Positions 1 through 8,322 are shown, numbered from the stretch's first letter. The stretch: 10,738 nt of DNA from an uncultured Steroidobacter sp. (GCA_946478975.1 CAMLEO010000249.1:1-10738), one strand, 5' to 3'. Made by a program: numbers and translations. The notes: generated from the letters alone by a model not told the origin.

Positions 1-1
1 G

Positions 2-850
2 CGTCACACCAGCGTGAAAGAAAATTCCGATTTGTTCTGGGCGTTGCGCGGCGGCGGCGGCAACTTCGGGGTCGCGACCAACTTCGAGTTCATGTTGCAT
101 CCGATGCAGCGTGAGGTGGTCGCGGGCAAAGTGATATTCCCGATCGAGCGGGCGCGCGACGTGCTCTCGATGTTTGCGGACTACGGGCCATCGGCGCCGT
201 ACGAGTTGTATCTCGATCCAATGCTGGCGCTGCCGCCGGGCGGCGCACCGGGTGTCGCGCAGGTCGAAGTTTGTTACAGCGGCCCGGTCAAAGATGCGGC
301 GGCTGCGCTCGCTCCGATTCGCAAGCTGGGCACGCCGCTCAGCGATACGATCAAGACCATGGACTACGTGGAAGTGCAGCGCTCCGGCGACTGGACCGAC
401 GCACGCATGCTCGGCACGTATCTCAAAGGCGGCTTCATCGCATCATTGCCGCAGAAATTGATCGCGGCGGCGGTCGAGGGTTTCCAGGGCGATCCGAATC
501 GCGTCACGATGCTGTTCTTCCAGCACTGCGGTGGCGCTTGTTCCCGCGTGCCTGAAAACGCGACTGCGTTCGCGCATCGATACGCATTGGCAAACATGAT
601 GACGTTGAGCGGCTGGCCCCACGGCAAGGAAGATCCGGCCAGGCACGTGGCGGCGACGCGCCGTTACTGGTCGACCCTGGAGCCGTTCACCAAGGGCTTC
701 TATGTCAACGACGTGCCGAGAGAGGCGACCGCACGCGATGTCGGCACCAACTATCGCGGCAATCAGTCGAAGCTGGTGACGCTCAAGACCCGGTACGATC
801 CCACCAACTTGTTTCGTTTGAACGCGAACATCCAGCCGGCGAAAACCTGA
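2..850 (+). CDS. FAD-binding oxidoreductase, BBE family (3' part)
   Basis: Partial gene whose 5' end lies outside the window. The frame is open from base 2, and the GTG at 14 is an internal codon, not the start. The first visible residues include the ALRGGGGNFG motif, which is typical of the C-terminal half of the FAD_binding_4 (PCMH-type) domain and is followed by a beta strand ending in LHPM. The last ~45 residues form a berberine-bridge (BBE) domain with the usual ending YDPTNLFRLNANIQP. Family members use FAD, often attached through His and Cys, to oxidise sugars, alcohols or alkaloid-like compounds. The attachment residues would lie upstream and cannot be checked. The substrate is unknown. 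The gene ends convergently with the sigma factor gene, with 10 bases between stop codons. Family assignment is firm. Confidence 0.9.
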   Translation, partial: RHTSVKENSDLFWALRGGGGNFGVATNFEFMLHPMQREVVAGKVIFPIERARDVLSMFADYGPSAPYELYLDPMLALPPGGAPGVAQVEVCYSGPVKDAAAALAPIRKLGTPLSDTIKTMDYVEVQRSGDWTDARMLGTYLKGGFIASLPQKLIAAAVEGFQGDPNRVTMLFFQHCGGACSRVPENATAFAHRYALANMMTLSGWPHGKEDPARHVAATRRYWSTLEPFTKGFYVNDVPREATARDVGTNYRGNQSKLVTLKTRYDPTNLFRLNANIQPAKT

Positions 851-860
851 CCAGCTTTTT

Positions 861-1412
861 TTAGCGCTTCAGCATGTCGAACAGCAGCAGCCGGGCCTTG
901 TCCCACTGCCGCTGGATCGTTCGCTGAGTCACTCCGCGCAGCATGCCGATCTGCGCGAGTGACAGGCCGCAGAAATATCTGAGCTGCACCAGTTCGGCGA
1001 GCGCCGGATCTCTGGCTTCGAGCGTTTCCAATGCGTCGTTGATGCGCAGGAGCTCATCGTCGCAGGCTGCGGCGTCATCGCGTTCGTTCTCGACTTCCTC
1101 GTCGAGACTGGTGATCACAAAAGCGCCGCCGTACTTCAGCGCGCGTCGGCGACGTGTTTCGTCGATGATCAGGCCGCGCATGGTGCGCGCAGCGTACGCC
1201 AGAAATCGTTGCGAGTCCGAGAAATCGGCCTTCGCGACGCTGAGATACGATTCATGCAGCAGCGTCGTGGCGCTGATCGGCAGCAAGCGGCCGTCGCGTC
1301 GGAGCGCCCGCTGCGCGAGTCGATGCAGCTCGTGATACAGGCCGGCGAACAACCGTTCCTTGGCGAGCTCGTTCGGCTCCATCCCAGTCCTATCCATGCG
1401 GGTCGTGTTCAT
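861..1412 (-). CDS. ECF-type RNA polymerase sigma factor (TIGR02999-like)
   Basis: A 183-residue sigma-70 family protein. Residues ~18-92 match region 2, including LLHESYLSVA, then RFLAYAARTMRGLIIDETRRRR, the core-binding and -10-recognition part. An acidic linker follows (~103-120). Residues ~128-180 form region 4 with a helix-turn-helix (LSLAQIGMLRGVTQRTIQRQW). This is the style of the ECF family that often sits beside Ser/Thr kinases and has no classical anti-sigma partner. The ATG at 1412 is preferred over the downstream ATGs (residues 6 and 11) because AAAGGA lies 5 bases upstream and overlaps the kinase stop codon. It is the second gene of an operon with the kinase, with a 10-base gap. 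Target promoters cannot be inferred. That the kinase controls it is inferred from gene order. Confidence 0.92.
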   Translation of the reverse strand: MNTTRMDRTGMEPNELAKERLFAGLYHELHRLAQRALRRDGRLLPISATTLLHESYLSVAKADFSDSQRFLAYAARTMRGLIIDETRRRRALKYGGAFVITSLDEEVENERDDAAACDDELLRINDALETLEARDPALAELVQLRYFCGLSLAQIGMLRGVTQRTIQRQWDKARLLLFDMLKR

Positions 1413-1417
1413 CTGAA

Positions 1418-1423
1418 TCCTTT
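1418..1423 (-). promoter_or_regulatory. Ribosome binding site of the ECF sigma gene
   Basis: AAAGGA on the minus strand, 5 bases before the ATG at 1412. Its first base is shared with the kinase stop codon (1423-1425), which suggests that translation of the sigma factor is coupled to translation of the kinase. It also fixes the sigma start at the first of three possible ATGs. Confidence 0.6.
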
Positions 1424-4167
1424 CAGAGTGTCCGGGCCTGCTGCTGAATCACGGCAAGCTCATCCCGGCGCTGCCTCGCCAGCTCTGCGTCGCCTTTCAG
1501 CTCGTACAGTTTGATCAAGCGCGCCACGGCGAGGCGCCGATCGTAATGCAAAGTCGCGCCGAGTTGCTGAAGACTATCGACGAGCAGCGGCTCGGCATCC
1601 GTAAGCTTGCCCTGTAAAAGCAGGGATTCACCTAATGCGCTCTCCGCCGCGGCAAGCGTTCGATGTCCCGGCGGATACACTTTCCGATAGCTCGCAATGG
1701 CCTTGCGGATTTCCGTTTCCGCCTCGACGGCCTTGCCGGTGCGCATGAGCAGCAGCGCGTGACCGATCTCGCCGACGGCGATCTCGTAGTGATCGCCGAT
1801 GCGACTGTGACGATAGATTGCGAGCGCGTCGTTCAGTGCGGGCCCGGCGGCGTCGATGTTGCCCAGCTCCAGTTGCGTTTCGCCATACGCCTGCAGGGCT
1901 TGCGCATAGTCGTCGTGCTGAGTGCCGACCAGCTTGCGACGCAGTTCGAGGGTGAGCTGCAGCTTCTCCAGCGCTGCATCGAGCTTGCCTTGGGAACGCA
2001 ATGTTTCTGCGATGCCGAGCAATGCATGCGCTTCGAGACGATCGCCGGGCCCGGTGACGCGTCGCTGACTGTCGATCGCTTGCTCGAACATGGCGAGCGA
2101 GTCTCGCAGGCGGCCGGTGTATTGATACAACAGCCCCATCACGACCCGCCGGATATTGATGCTGCCGTGATCCGGCCCGTAGAGGCGTTGATAGATCTCG
2201 ATGCTGCGCTTCAGCTGTTGCTCCACGCCGTCGTATTCGCCCAGCTCGATGCGCACGTAGCCGAGATTGCCGAGCGCCGCGGCGTAATTGCGATGATTGG
2301 TGCCGAGGCTGCGTTCGATTTTCGGCAGCAGCTGCTCCCACTCGTTGCGCGCCCGGCGCAGGTCGCCGGAGTCGATCGCGGCAGCGGCGAGGATGTTGGT
2401 TGCGCTCAGGATGCGCTCGTCGTCTGGGCCGACGTTTTGTTTGTAGATCGCGATCGCTCGTTCGGACGAGCGCATGGCCGACGGTGCGTCGCCGAGTCGT
2501 GCAAAGGTGGAGGAGAGCGCAGACAACGTATCTGCGACGGCAACGTGATCGGGTCCGAGCGTTTGCTCGCGAATTCGCAGCGCTTCCTGGTAGAGGCTTT
2601 GTGCCTTCGGCAACTCGTCACGATTGCGAGCGATGGTTGCCAGAGCTGCGATGCTGTCCGCAGCTTCTTTGCTGTTGCGACCGAAGAGCTCGGTGTTTTG
2701 TTTCAATGCGTGTTCGAGCAGTGGCTGAGCCGCGTCTACGAGATCGTACTGAACGTACACATCGCCGATGACATTCAACAGGCGGGCCTTGATCGCAGGC
2801 TGACTGGCAAGCTCCGTCTCGATGCGTGCCGCGCCCCGATCGAGCAGCTCACGTGCCGTCGTGCCACCGTTGGCGATGCGTGACTGCGATCCTCGAAACA
2901 CGCTGGCAAGAAATTCCGCCACCTGGGTCGCACTCGCTGCTTCGAGCTGCGCGCGATTTCTCTCGTTCGCGAGTTGGATCGTGTACCACGTCGTCAGTGA
3001 CGCAATGGTCAGGACCGCGACAGCAGCGACAGCGAGCACCTTTGCATGACGACGCAGGAACTTCGCGGCCCGATACGCCCAGACGCCGTCATAAGCACTG
3101 ACGGGAAGGCCGCGTTGATGCCGGCGAATGTCATCGATGAAAGTTTCGATGGACGTGTATCGCTGCGCCGGCTCTTTGCGCAGGGACTTCAACAAGATGG
3201 CGTCGAGGTCGTTGCGCAGTAAACGTCGCAGCCGATTCGTGCTCGGCAGCACCGGTTCGGATTCGCAGATGACGCGGAATGCTTCGATGGGAGTACGGCC
3301 ACGGACGGGGTAGGGCTCGCGGCCCGTCAGCAAGAGATACAGCAACAAGCCGAGTTGATAGATATCCGTTGCGGTGGTGATCTGGCCGCCGCGGACTTGC
3401 TCGGGGCTCGCATACTCGGGCGTCATCAATCGCAGCCCGTCGAGAGTCGGCGGCGCCGCGTGCTCGAAGCGGCCCGGTGCCAGCAGCTTGGCGATGCCGA
3501 AGTCCAGCAGCTTCACGGTACCTTCGCCGGTGACGACGATGTTCGACGGCTTCAAGTCCCGGTGCACGATCAGGTGACGGTGCGCATAACGGACCGCATC
3601 GGCAACTTGCAGAAACAAATTCAAACGCGCGTCGATGGACAGCCGCTGCTCGTCGCAATAGCGATCGATCGGCACGCCTTCCACATATTCCATCACCAGG
3701 TACGGCAGACCCGTCGTGGTGATGCCGGCGTCGATGAGCCGGGCGATCGATTGATGATCCAGCGACGCCAGGATCTGCCGCTCCTGCGCGAAGTGGAATT
3801 GTGCCTGGCTGCCTTTGAGGCCGAATCGCAGGACTTTGAGCGCGACGCGTTGTGAATATTGTCCGTCGGCTCGCTCCGCCAGGTACACGACTGCCATGCC
3901 GCCCTGGCCGAGCTCGCGCAGAATGCGAAAGCTGCCGAGCAACTCACCGGTGACCGCGTGTGCAGTCGGAGCCGGCGCGACCGGTTCGTTCAGGAACGAA
4001 GCGAATCTTTCCGTGGACTCGGCCGCGAGCAATCGGCGCACCTCAGCGGCGACGGCCGGCTCTTTCGACTCCAGCTCCCGCAGCCAATCTTCGCGATGTG
4101 CGACCGGCAGTTCCAGCGCCCGATCCAGGTAGGCATCCAAGCCCGGCGGCAAAGTCCTTGCTTCCAT
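1423..4167 (-). CDS. Membrane Ser/Thr protein kinase with TPR sensor region
   Basis: A 914-residue Hanks-type (PknB-like) kinase. Residues ~1-60 are a helical lead common to this family. The kinase domain spans ~79-350 with every key element present: glycine loop GQGGMAVVY (87-95), VALKV with ATP-binding Lys111, alpha-C Glu129, catalytic HRDLKPSN (202-209) and DFG (222-224). It is therefore expected to be active. A single membrane segment lies at ~377-396 (AVAAVAVLTIASLTTWY), placing the kinase in the cytoplasm and the C-terminal ~500 residues outside. That part (~410-910) is a run of TPR repeats of the kinesin-light-chain style, with recurring LGPDH-like turns, and probably binds a protein or peptide ligand. 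It is co-transcribed with the ECF sigma gene. No strong Shine-Dalgarno precedes the ATG at 4167, so the start is less certain than the family. Confidence 0.93.
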   Translation of the reverse strand: MEARTLPPGLDAYLDRALELPVAHREDWLRELESKEPAVAAEVRRLLAAESTERFASFLNEPVAPAPTAHAVTGELLGSFRILRELGQGGMAVVYLAERADGQYSQRVALKVLRFGLKGSQAQFHFAQERQILASLDHQSIARLIDAGITTTGLPYLVMEYVEGVPIDRYCDEQRLSIDARLNLFLQVADAVRYAHRHLIVHRDLKPSNIVVTGEGTVKLLDFGIAKLLAPGRFEHAAPPTLDGLRLMTPEYASPEQVRGGQITTATDIYQLGLLLYLLLTGREPYPVRGRTPIEAFRVICESEPVLPSTNRLRRLLRNDLDAILLKSLRKEPAQRYTSIETFIDDIRRHQRGLPVSAYDGVWAYRAAKFLRRHAKVLAVAAVAVLTIASLTTWYTIQLANERNRAQLEAASATQVAEFLASVFRGSQSRIANGGTTARELLDRGAARIETELASQPAIKARLLNVIGDVYVQYDLVDAAQPLLEHALKQNTELFGRNSKEAADSIAALATIARNRDELPKAQSLYQEALRIREQTLGPDHVAVADTLSALSSTFARLGDAPSAMRSSERAIAIYKQNVGPDDERILSATNILAAAAIDSGDLRRARNEWEQLLPKIERSLGTNHRNYAAALGNLGYVRIELGEYDGVEQQLKRSIEIYQRLYGPDHGSINIRRVVMGLLYQYTGRLRDSLAMFEQAIDSQRRVTGPGDRLEAHALLGIAETLRSQGKLDAALEKLQLTLELRRKLVGTQHDDYAQALQAYGETQLELGNIDAAGPALNDALAIYRHSRIGDHYEIAVGEIGHALLLMRTGKAVEAETEIRKAIASYRKVYPPGHRTLAAAESALGESLLLQGKLTDAEPLLVDSLQQLGATLHYDRRLAVARLIKLYELKGDAELARQRRDELAVIQQQARTL

Positions 4168-4215
4168 GTTCTATTCGACCAACCACTGTAGCAGGCTTGG
4201 GAGCAGTGGTGGTTT

Positions 4216-4230
4216 CGGCGCGTGGCGCCG
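4216..4230. repeat. Small GC-rich hairpin in the GH43-kinase gap
   Basis: CGGCGC-GTG-GCGCCG, a perfect 6-bp stem with a 3-base loop. It lies 49 bases before the kinase start and would fall in the kinase leader RNA or the GH43 trailer. No T-run follows on either strand. Confidence 0.35.
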
Positions 4231-4258
4231 GTCAGATGTTGCAACAGGAGACAATCTG

Positions 4259-4292
4259 CCGGAGGACAGGTCTCATCGAGACCTGCCTCCGG
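4259..4292 (-). terminator. Strong hairpin downstream of GH43 (possible terminator)
   Basis: An inverted repeat with 15 paired bases, one bulged A and a 3-base loop: CCGGAGGACAGGTCTC, ATC, GAGACCTGCCTCCGG. It begins about 22 bases after the GH43 stop codon. There is no clean T-tract after it on the minus strand, so it is either a weak or Rho-assisted terminator of GH43 or a structured leader of the kinase mRNA. The rest of the 146-base gap shows only the second small hairpin. Confidence 0.5.
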
Positions 4293-4313
4293 GAGAAAAT
4301 ATGGACGATCGAG

Positions 4314-5405
4314 CTAGCGGCGGACGATCGGATCGATGGTCTTGATCGTCCCATCGGGGTTGTAGAACAGCTCGGTCACTTTCACGTTACGCAGACGCGT
4401 TGCTTGCGACAGCTGCGAATCGGCATAGAACAACCACCAGCGGCCCTTCCATTCGACGATGGAATGATGCGTGGTCCAGCCGTCGAGGGGTTCGAGGATC
4501 CGCCCCGTGTAGGTGAACGGGCCGTACGGCGAGTTGCCGATCGCGTACACGAGGTAATGCGTGTCGCCGGTCGAATAGCTGAAGTAGTACTTGCCCTTGT
4601 ATTTGTGCATCCACGACGCTTCGAAGAAACGTCGATCGTGATCGCCGCCGAGCAGCGGCTTGCCGTCCTTGTCGACGACCAGCACATCGCGCGGCTTCTC
4701 CGCGAACTCCAGCATGTCATCGCTCAGCATCGCGACCTTCGAGGCCAGCGCCGGCTTGTCGTCGGCCTTTAGATCGGTCTTGGAGCCTTTCGGATCGTAC
4801 GTGCCCGTGACATTTCTTTGCAGTTGCCCGCCCCAGATGCCGCCGAAATACATATAGGTCTTGCCGTCGGTATCGGTGAACACCGCCGGATCGATCGAGA
4901 AGCTGCCCTTGATGGGCTGCGGCTGCGCCTTGAACGGACCGACCGGCGACTTGGACGTGGCGACGCCGATGCGGAACGCGCCTTGTTTGTCCTTGGCGGG
5001 GAAGTAGAGATAGTAGGTGTCGTTCTTTTTCGCGGCGTCCGGTGCCCACATCTGCTTCGAGGCCCACGGCACCTGGCCCACATCGAGAGCGACCGGATGC
5101 ACCGTGACCTTGCCGCCGATCTTGTCCATGCTCAGCACGCGATAGTCGCGCATTTCGAAGTGCGCACCCAGGTCATCTTCCGGCGTCGGGCCGTTGATAT
5201 CGTGGCTCGGATAGATATAGATCTTGCCGTCCCAAACATGCGCCGACGGATCGGCGGTGTAGATCTCCGAGACCAGCGGCTGGGACAAATAGCGGGCGGG
5301 GTCGACTTTCTTGGCCGGCTCGGCCGAGACGGAAGAGCAGGCGAGCAGGGCGCATGCCGCGCTCATTGCGGTATGCATCGGACCCCATCGAAAAAACCTG
5401 TGCAT
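4314..5405 (-). CDS. Glycoside hydrolase family 43, exported
   Basis: A 363-residue five-bladed beta-propeller glycosidase. The expected catalytic triad is visible: general base Asp52 (TADPSAHVWDG), pKa-modulating Asp172 (SIDPAVF) and general acid Glu262 (FFEASW), with the conserved metal-site-like His near 313-314 (TTHHS). Family members act as beta-xylosidases, alpha-L-arabinofuranosidases or endo-arabinanases, and the exact substrate cannot be read from sequence. The N-terminus is a signal sequence (residues ~1-28) with either a lipobox-like LLAC ending at Cys23 or a signal peptidase I site after SVSA. The frame opens further upstream (ATG at 5474), but the start at 5405 is chosen because AGGAG lies 5 bases upstream and the signal peptide then begins properly (MHRFFRW). 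It is divergent from the TolB-like gene, sharing a 101-base regulatory gap with it. Confidence 0.92.
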   Translation of the reverse strand: MHRFFRWGPMHTAMSAACALLACSSVSAEPAKKVDPARYLSQPLVSEIYTADPSAHVWDGKIYIYPSHDINGPTPEDDLGAHFEMRDYRVLSMDKIGGKVTVHPVALDVGQVPWASKQMWAPDAAKKNDTYYLYFPAKDKQGAFRIGVATSKSPVGPFKAQPQPIKGSFSIDPAVFTDTDGKTYMYFGGIWGGQLQRNVTGTYDPKGSKTDLKADDKPALASKVAMLSDDMLEFAEKPRDVLVVDKDGKPLLGGDHDRRFFEASWMHKYKGKYYFSYSTGDTHYLVYAIGNSPYGPFTYTGRILEPLDGWTTHHSIVEWKGRWWLFYADSQLSQATRLRNVKVTELFYNPDGTIKTIDPIVRR

Positions 5406-5410
5406 GGACG

Positions 5411-5415
5411 CTCCT
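5411..5415 (-). promoter_or_regulatory. Ribosome binding site fixing the GH43 start
   Basis: AGGAG on the minus strand, 5 bases from the ATG at 5405. It decides between this start and the ATG 69 bases upstream at 5474, which has no comparable site and would place 23 non-signal-like residues before the signal peptide. Confidence 0.65.
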
Positions 5416-5428
5416 GGTAGCGGTAACC
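5415..5428. promoter_or_regulatory. Possible LacI-family operator (xyl-box-like)
   Basis: TGGTAGCGGTAACC lies just upstream of the GH43 ribosome binding site. It agrees at 12 of 14 positions with the Xanthomonas xyl-box as I recall it (TGGTAGCGCTAACA), the operator of the LacI-family repressor XylR for xylan genes. The position in the leader between two divergent glycan-related genes fits repression by binding. No LacI-family gene is in the window, so the link is inferred. Confidence 0.35.
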
Positions 5429-5506
5429 TGAGCGCGAATTTGAGCCCAGCTGGCCCTCGCGGGGCAAGCATCATTTTCGTCGATCCAGGCTAGGGAAGGG
5501 GTCACC

Positions 5507-7033
5507 ATGCCGATTGGACGCTCGAACTCGCTGCTCCCATGGGTTTTAGGGCTGTTTCTGCCGCTGGCGGCTCTCGCCGGGCCGCTCGGGGTGTTCGAGG
5601 ATCACGCGGATATTGGTAAACCGAAGCTCGCCGGTCGCGCGAGCTGGAACGCGGCCTCGCAGGAATACGTCGTTACTGCAAGCGGCGCGAATATGTGGGC
5701 AGAACGGGATGAGTTCCACCTCGCCTGGCGCAAGCTGGAAGGCGACTTCATCCTGCAGGCCCGCGTCGAATTCCTCGGCAACGGCGTCGATAAGCATCGC
5801 AAAGCCGGGCTCATCGTTCGCAGCAGCCTCGATGACAACTCACCGTACGTCGACGGCGCTCTGCACGCCGGCGACGGTTTGACCTCGCTGCAGTTTCGTC
5901 GCAGCAGCGGCGCGATCACCGAGCAGATGGAAGCGGCCGTCAAAGGTGCCGATGTGGTCCAGCTCGAACGTCGTGGCGATACATACATTTTCTCCGCCGC
6001 GCGTTTCGGCGAGCCGTTCGAGACGCGCCAGGTCATGGGCCTGAAGCTGGGTGACACCGTCTACGCCGGCCTGTTCCTGTGCTCTCACAATGCGGACGTA
6101 AAAGAGACCGCGGTATTTCGCAACGTGCGCGTCATTCGTCCTGCCAAGGCGGACTTTGTTCCTTATCGCGACTACATCGGTACGACGCTGGAACTGCTCG
6201 ACGTGAACACCGGCGTGCGGCAGGCGATACATCATTCCACCGACCCGTTCGAGGCGCCGAACTGGACGCCCGACGGCACGGCGTTGATCTACAACACCAG
6301 CGGACGAGGCGAAGGGCGGGGCCGTTTGTATCGTTTCGATCTTGCGACCCGGCAGCCGACGCTCATCGACACCGGCTTTGCGACCCGCAACAACAACGAT
6401 CACGTGCTGTCGGTCGACGGCACGATGCTGGGCATTTCCGATCAGAGCACGGACAAAGGCCAGTCGACGATCTTCACGCTGCCAGCCATTGGCGGCACGC
6501 CGAAGCGCATCACGCCGCTCACCCCGAGTTATCTGCACAGCTGGTCGCCGGATGGCAAATATCTGCTGTACACCGGCGGGCGCAACGGCGAGTTCGATAT
6601 CTATCGGATCGCGTCCGATGGCAGCGGCACGGAACAAAGACTCACCAGCGCAGCGGGCGTCGACGACGGCCCGGAGTACAGCCCCGATGGTCAGTACATC
6701 TATTTCAACTCCGAGCGGACCGGGCGCATGCAGATCTGGCGCATGCGAGCCGACGGCTCGGAGCAGCAGCAGGTGACGAACGACGAGCACAACAACTGGT
6801 TCCCGCACTTCTCGCCCGATGGCAAGTGGCTTTCGATCATCAGCTACATCGACGACATCAAGCCCTCCGATCATCCGTATTACAAGCGCGTCTATCTGCG
6901 GCTGCTGCCGATCGAAGGCGGCACGCCGAGAGTGATCGCTTATGTGTATGGCGGGCAGGGCACGATCAATGTGCCCTCGTGGTCGCCCGACGGCCGCATG
7001 CTGGCGTTCGTGAGCAACACCGCGCCCTTGTGA
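5507..7033 (+). CDS. Exported DUF1349-like / TolB-like beta-propeller protein
   Basis: A 508-residue protein. Residues 1-24 form a signal peptide (hydrophobic core ending LAALA, cleavage before GPLG). Residues ~28-212 resemble the DUF1349/LamG-type jelly-roll fold found in glycan-binding proteins, with NMWAERDEFHLAWRKLEGDF early in the domain. Residues ~225-508 form a propeller of PD40/TolB-type repeats, with xPDG turns at 254-257, 347-350, 392-395, 436-439 and 493-496. Such proteins are often labelled TolB-like or biopolymer-transport related, but this is not the Tol-Pal TolB: it lacks the tol gene context and has an extra N-terminal domain. A GGGAAGGGG ribosome site 5 bases before the ATG supports the start. 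Divergent pairing with GH43 suggests a role in handling plant polysaccharides outside the cytoplasm. The precise function is unknown. Confidence 0.88.
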   Translation: MPIGRSNSLLPWVLGLFLPLAALAGPLGVFEDHADIGKPKLAGRASWNAASQEYVVTASGANMWAERDEFHLAWRKLEGDFILQARVEFLGNGVDKHRKAGLIVRSSLDDNSPYVDGALHAGDGLTSLQFRRSSGAITEQMEAAVKGADVVQLERRGDTYIFSAARFGEPFETRQVMGLKLGDTVYAGLFLCSHNADVKETAVFRNVRVIRPAKADFVPYRDYIGTTLELLDVNTGVRQAIHHSTDPFEAPNWTPDGTALIYNTSGRGEGRGRLYRFDLATRQPTLIDTGFATRNNNDHVLSVDGTMLGISDQSTDKGQSTIFTLPAIGGTPKRITPLTPSYLHSWSPDGKYLLYTGGRNGEFDIYRIASDGSGTEQRLTSAAGVDDGPEYSPDGQYIYFNSERTGRMQIWRMRADGSEQQQVTNDEHNNWFPHFSPDGKWLSIISYIDDIKPSDHPYYKRVYLRLLPIEGGTPRVIAYVYGGQGTINVPSWSPDGRMLAFVSNTAPL

Positions 7034-7045
7034 TAGGGTTGCGGC

Positions 7046-7924
7046 ATGAAACAAATCGCAATCGTCGGGCCCGGGGCCATCGGCGGCACGTTGACCGCGT
7101 GGCTGAGCCAGAATCCGGAACATGACATCACCGTTGCCGCGCGTTCGACGTTCGAGAGTTTGACGCTGCAGGTTCCGGACGGCACGACGATCACCGCGAA
7201 GCCGCGCATCGTCACGAATCCCGATGCGGCGGCTCCGGTGGACTGGGTGCTGGTGACGACCAAAGCCTACGATGTCGTCGGCGCGGCACAGTGGCTGAAA
7301 AAACTGGTCGGCCCGAGGACGCGAGTCGCGATCATCCAGAACGGCGTCGAACACGTCGAACGTTTCGCGCCCCATGTGCCGGTCGAGCAGTTGCTGCCGG
7401 TGATGATCGATCTGCCGGCGGAGCGGCAGGCGCCCGGCCGAATTCGGCAACGCGGCCCCGGGCGCATGGTGATTCCAGAAGGGGCGCATGCAAGCGAGTT
7501 CGTGCAGCTGTTCGCGCACACGCCGTTGAGCGTCACGCCGGATGTGAATTTCAAGACGCAAGTCTGGAAGAAGCTGTGCCTCAACAGCGCCGGTGCACTC
7601 TCCGCCGTGCTGCTCAAGCCTGCAATCATCGCTCGTCACGATGGCGTCGCCGACATCATGCGCGCGATCGTTCGTGAATGTGCCGCAGTGGGTCGGGCGG
7701 AAGGGGCGCAGCTCGATGACTCAATCGCGGATCAGGTCGTTACCCACTATCGTTCATCTCCGCCCGATTCGGTCAACTCGCTGCACGCCGATCGCGCCGC
7801 GGGCCGGCCGATGGAATCAGATGCTCGCAATGGCGTCATCGTGCGTTTGGGCCGCAAGCACGGCATCCCAACGCCGATGAATCAGATGATCGTGGCGCTG
7901 CTGGAAGCCTCGACCCTGAAATAG
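7046..7924 (+). CDS. panE: 2-dehydropantoate 2-reductase family protein (PanE/ApbA)
   Basis: A 292-residue NADPH-dependent ketopantoate reductase family member, the family that makes pantoate for coenzyme A. The Rossmann motif VGPGAIGG lies at 7-14. TTKAYD (Lys73) and QNG (Asn99) mark the substrate cleft. WKKLCLN gives the catalytic Lys176 and Asn180, which match the numbering known for E. coli PanE, and Glu257 in PMESDARNG matches its conserved Glu256. Length is close to E. coli PanE (303). AGGG lies 7 bases before the ATG, and the gene starts 12 bases after the propeller gene, so both are probably on one transcript. Nothing in the neighbourhood concerns CoA, and bacteria often carry several paralogues acting on other 2-keto acids, so the symbol denotes the family and is not a proven role. 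Confidence 0.85.
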   Translation: MKQIAIVGPGAIGGTLTAWLSQNPEHDITVAARSTFESLTLQVPDGTTITAKPRIVTNPDAAAPVDWVLVTTKAYDVVGAAQWLKKLVGPRTRVAIIQNGVEHVERFAPHVPVEQLLPVMIDLPAERQAPGRIRQRGPGRMVIPEGAHASEFVQLFAHTPLSVTPDVNFKTQVWKKLCLNSAGALSAVLLKPAIIARHDGVADIMRAIVRECAAVGRAEGAQLDDSIADQVVTHYRSSPPDSVNSLHADRAAGRPMESDARNGVIVRLGRKHGIPTPMNQMIVALLEASTLK

Positions 7925-8322
7925 CGCGCTAACATTTGCTATTGCGCGCGCCCGGCGCGGCGGGCAGGATTTCGCTCCGTGAATGCCGCGTCGTCCAACC
8001 AAAACACCGGAGCAAGCTCGCTGACCTTGGGCGAGCTGCTGTACGCCGACCCTTCCATTGCCCTGGTCTCCGAAAAAGATTGGATCGCCCTGGTGCGCGC
8101 CGTCGCAACGGGCGACGAGGCGGCGCTGCGCGTGCTGTACGAGAAAACATACGCAGTGGTTTTCACGTACCTCATCCGCTTGACCGGCGATCGCGAATTG
8201 ACTGACGAACTGCTCGTCGATCTCTATCAGGATATCTGGTGCGAGGCGCCGGTGTTCAATGGCACGGATGGGCCGGTGCTCGGATGGATCATGCGCCAGG
8301 CGCGTGCCAAAGCACTGGCAGC

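Noticed and set aside
851..863. Run of seven T between the first two genes, considered as a terminator
   Set aside because: No stem-loop of useful size precedes the T-run on either strand.
1663..2883. 406-residue plus-strand frame opposite the kinase TPR region
   Set aside because: No domain, and it is the antisense shadow of clear TPR repeats.
3960..4772. 270-residue plus-strand frame spanning the kinase-GH43 gap
   Set aside because: It has no start signal and covers the ends of two good minus-strand genes; composition is that of a shadow frame.
5429..5506. Search for -35/-10 elements for the divergent GH43 and propeller genes
   Set aside because: Only weak, poorly spaced matches were seen, so no promoter is called.
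5840..7639. 599-residue open frame on the minus strand antisense to the propeller and PanE genes
   Set aside because: It is Arg-rich with no recognisable domain and mirrors two well-supported genes with ribosome sites; such frames are common in GC-rich DNA.
7925..7950. GCGCGC repeated 14 bases apart before the sigma pseudogene
   Set aside because: GCGCGC is self-complementary and common at this GC content; the loop is long and no T-tract follows.
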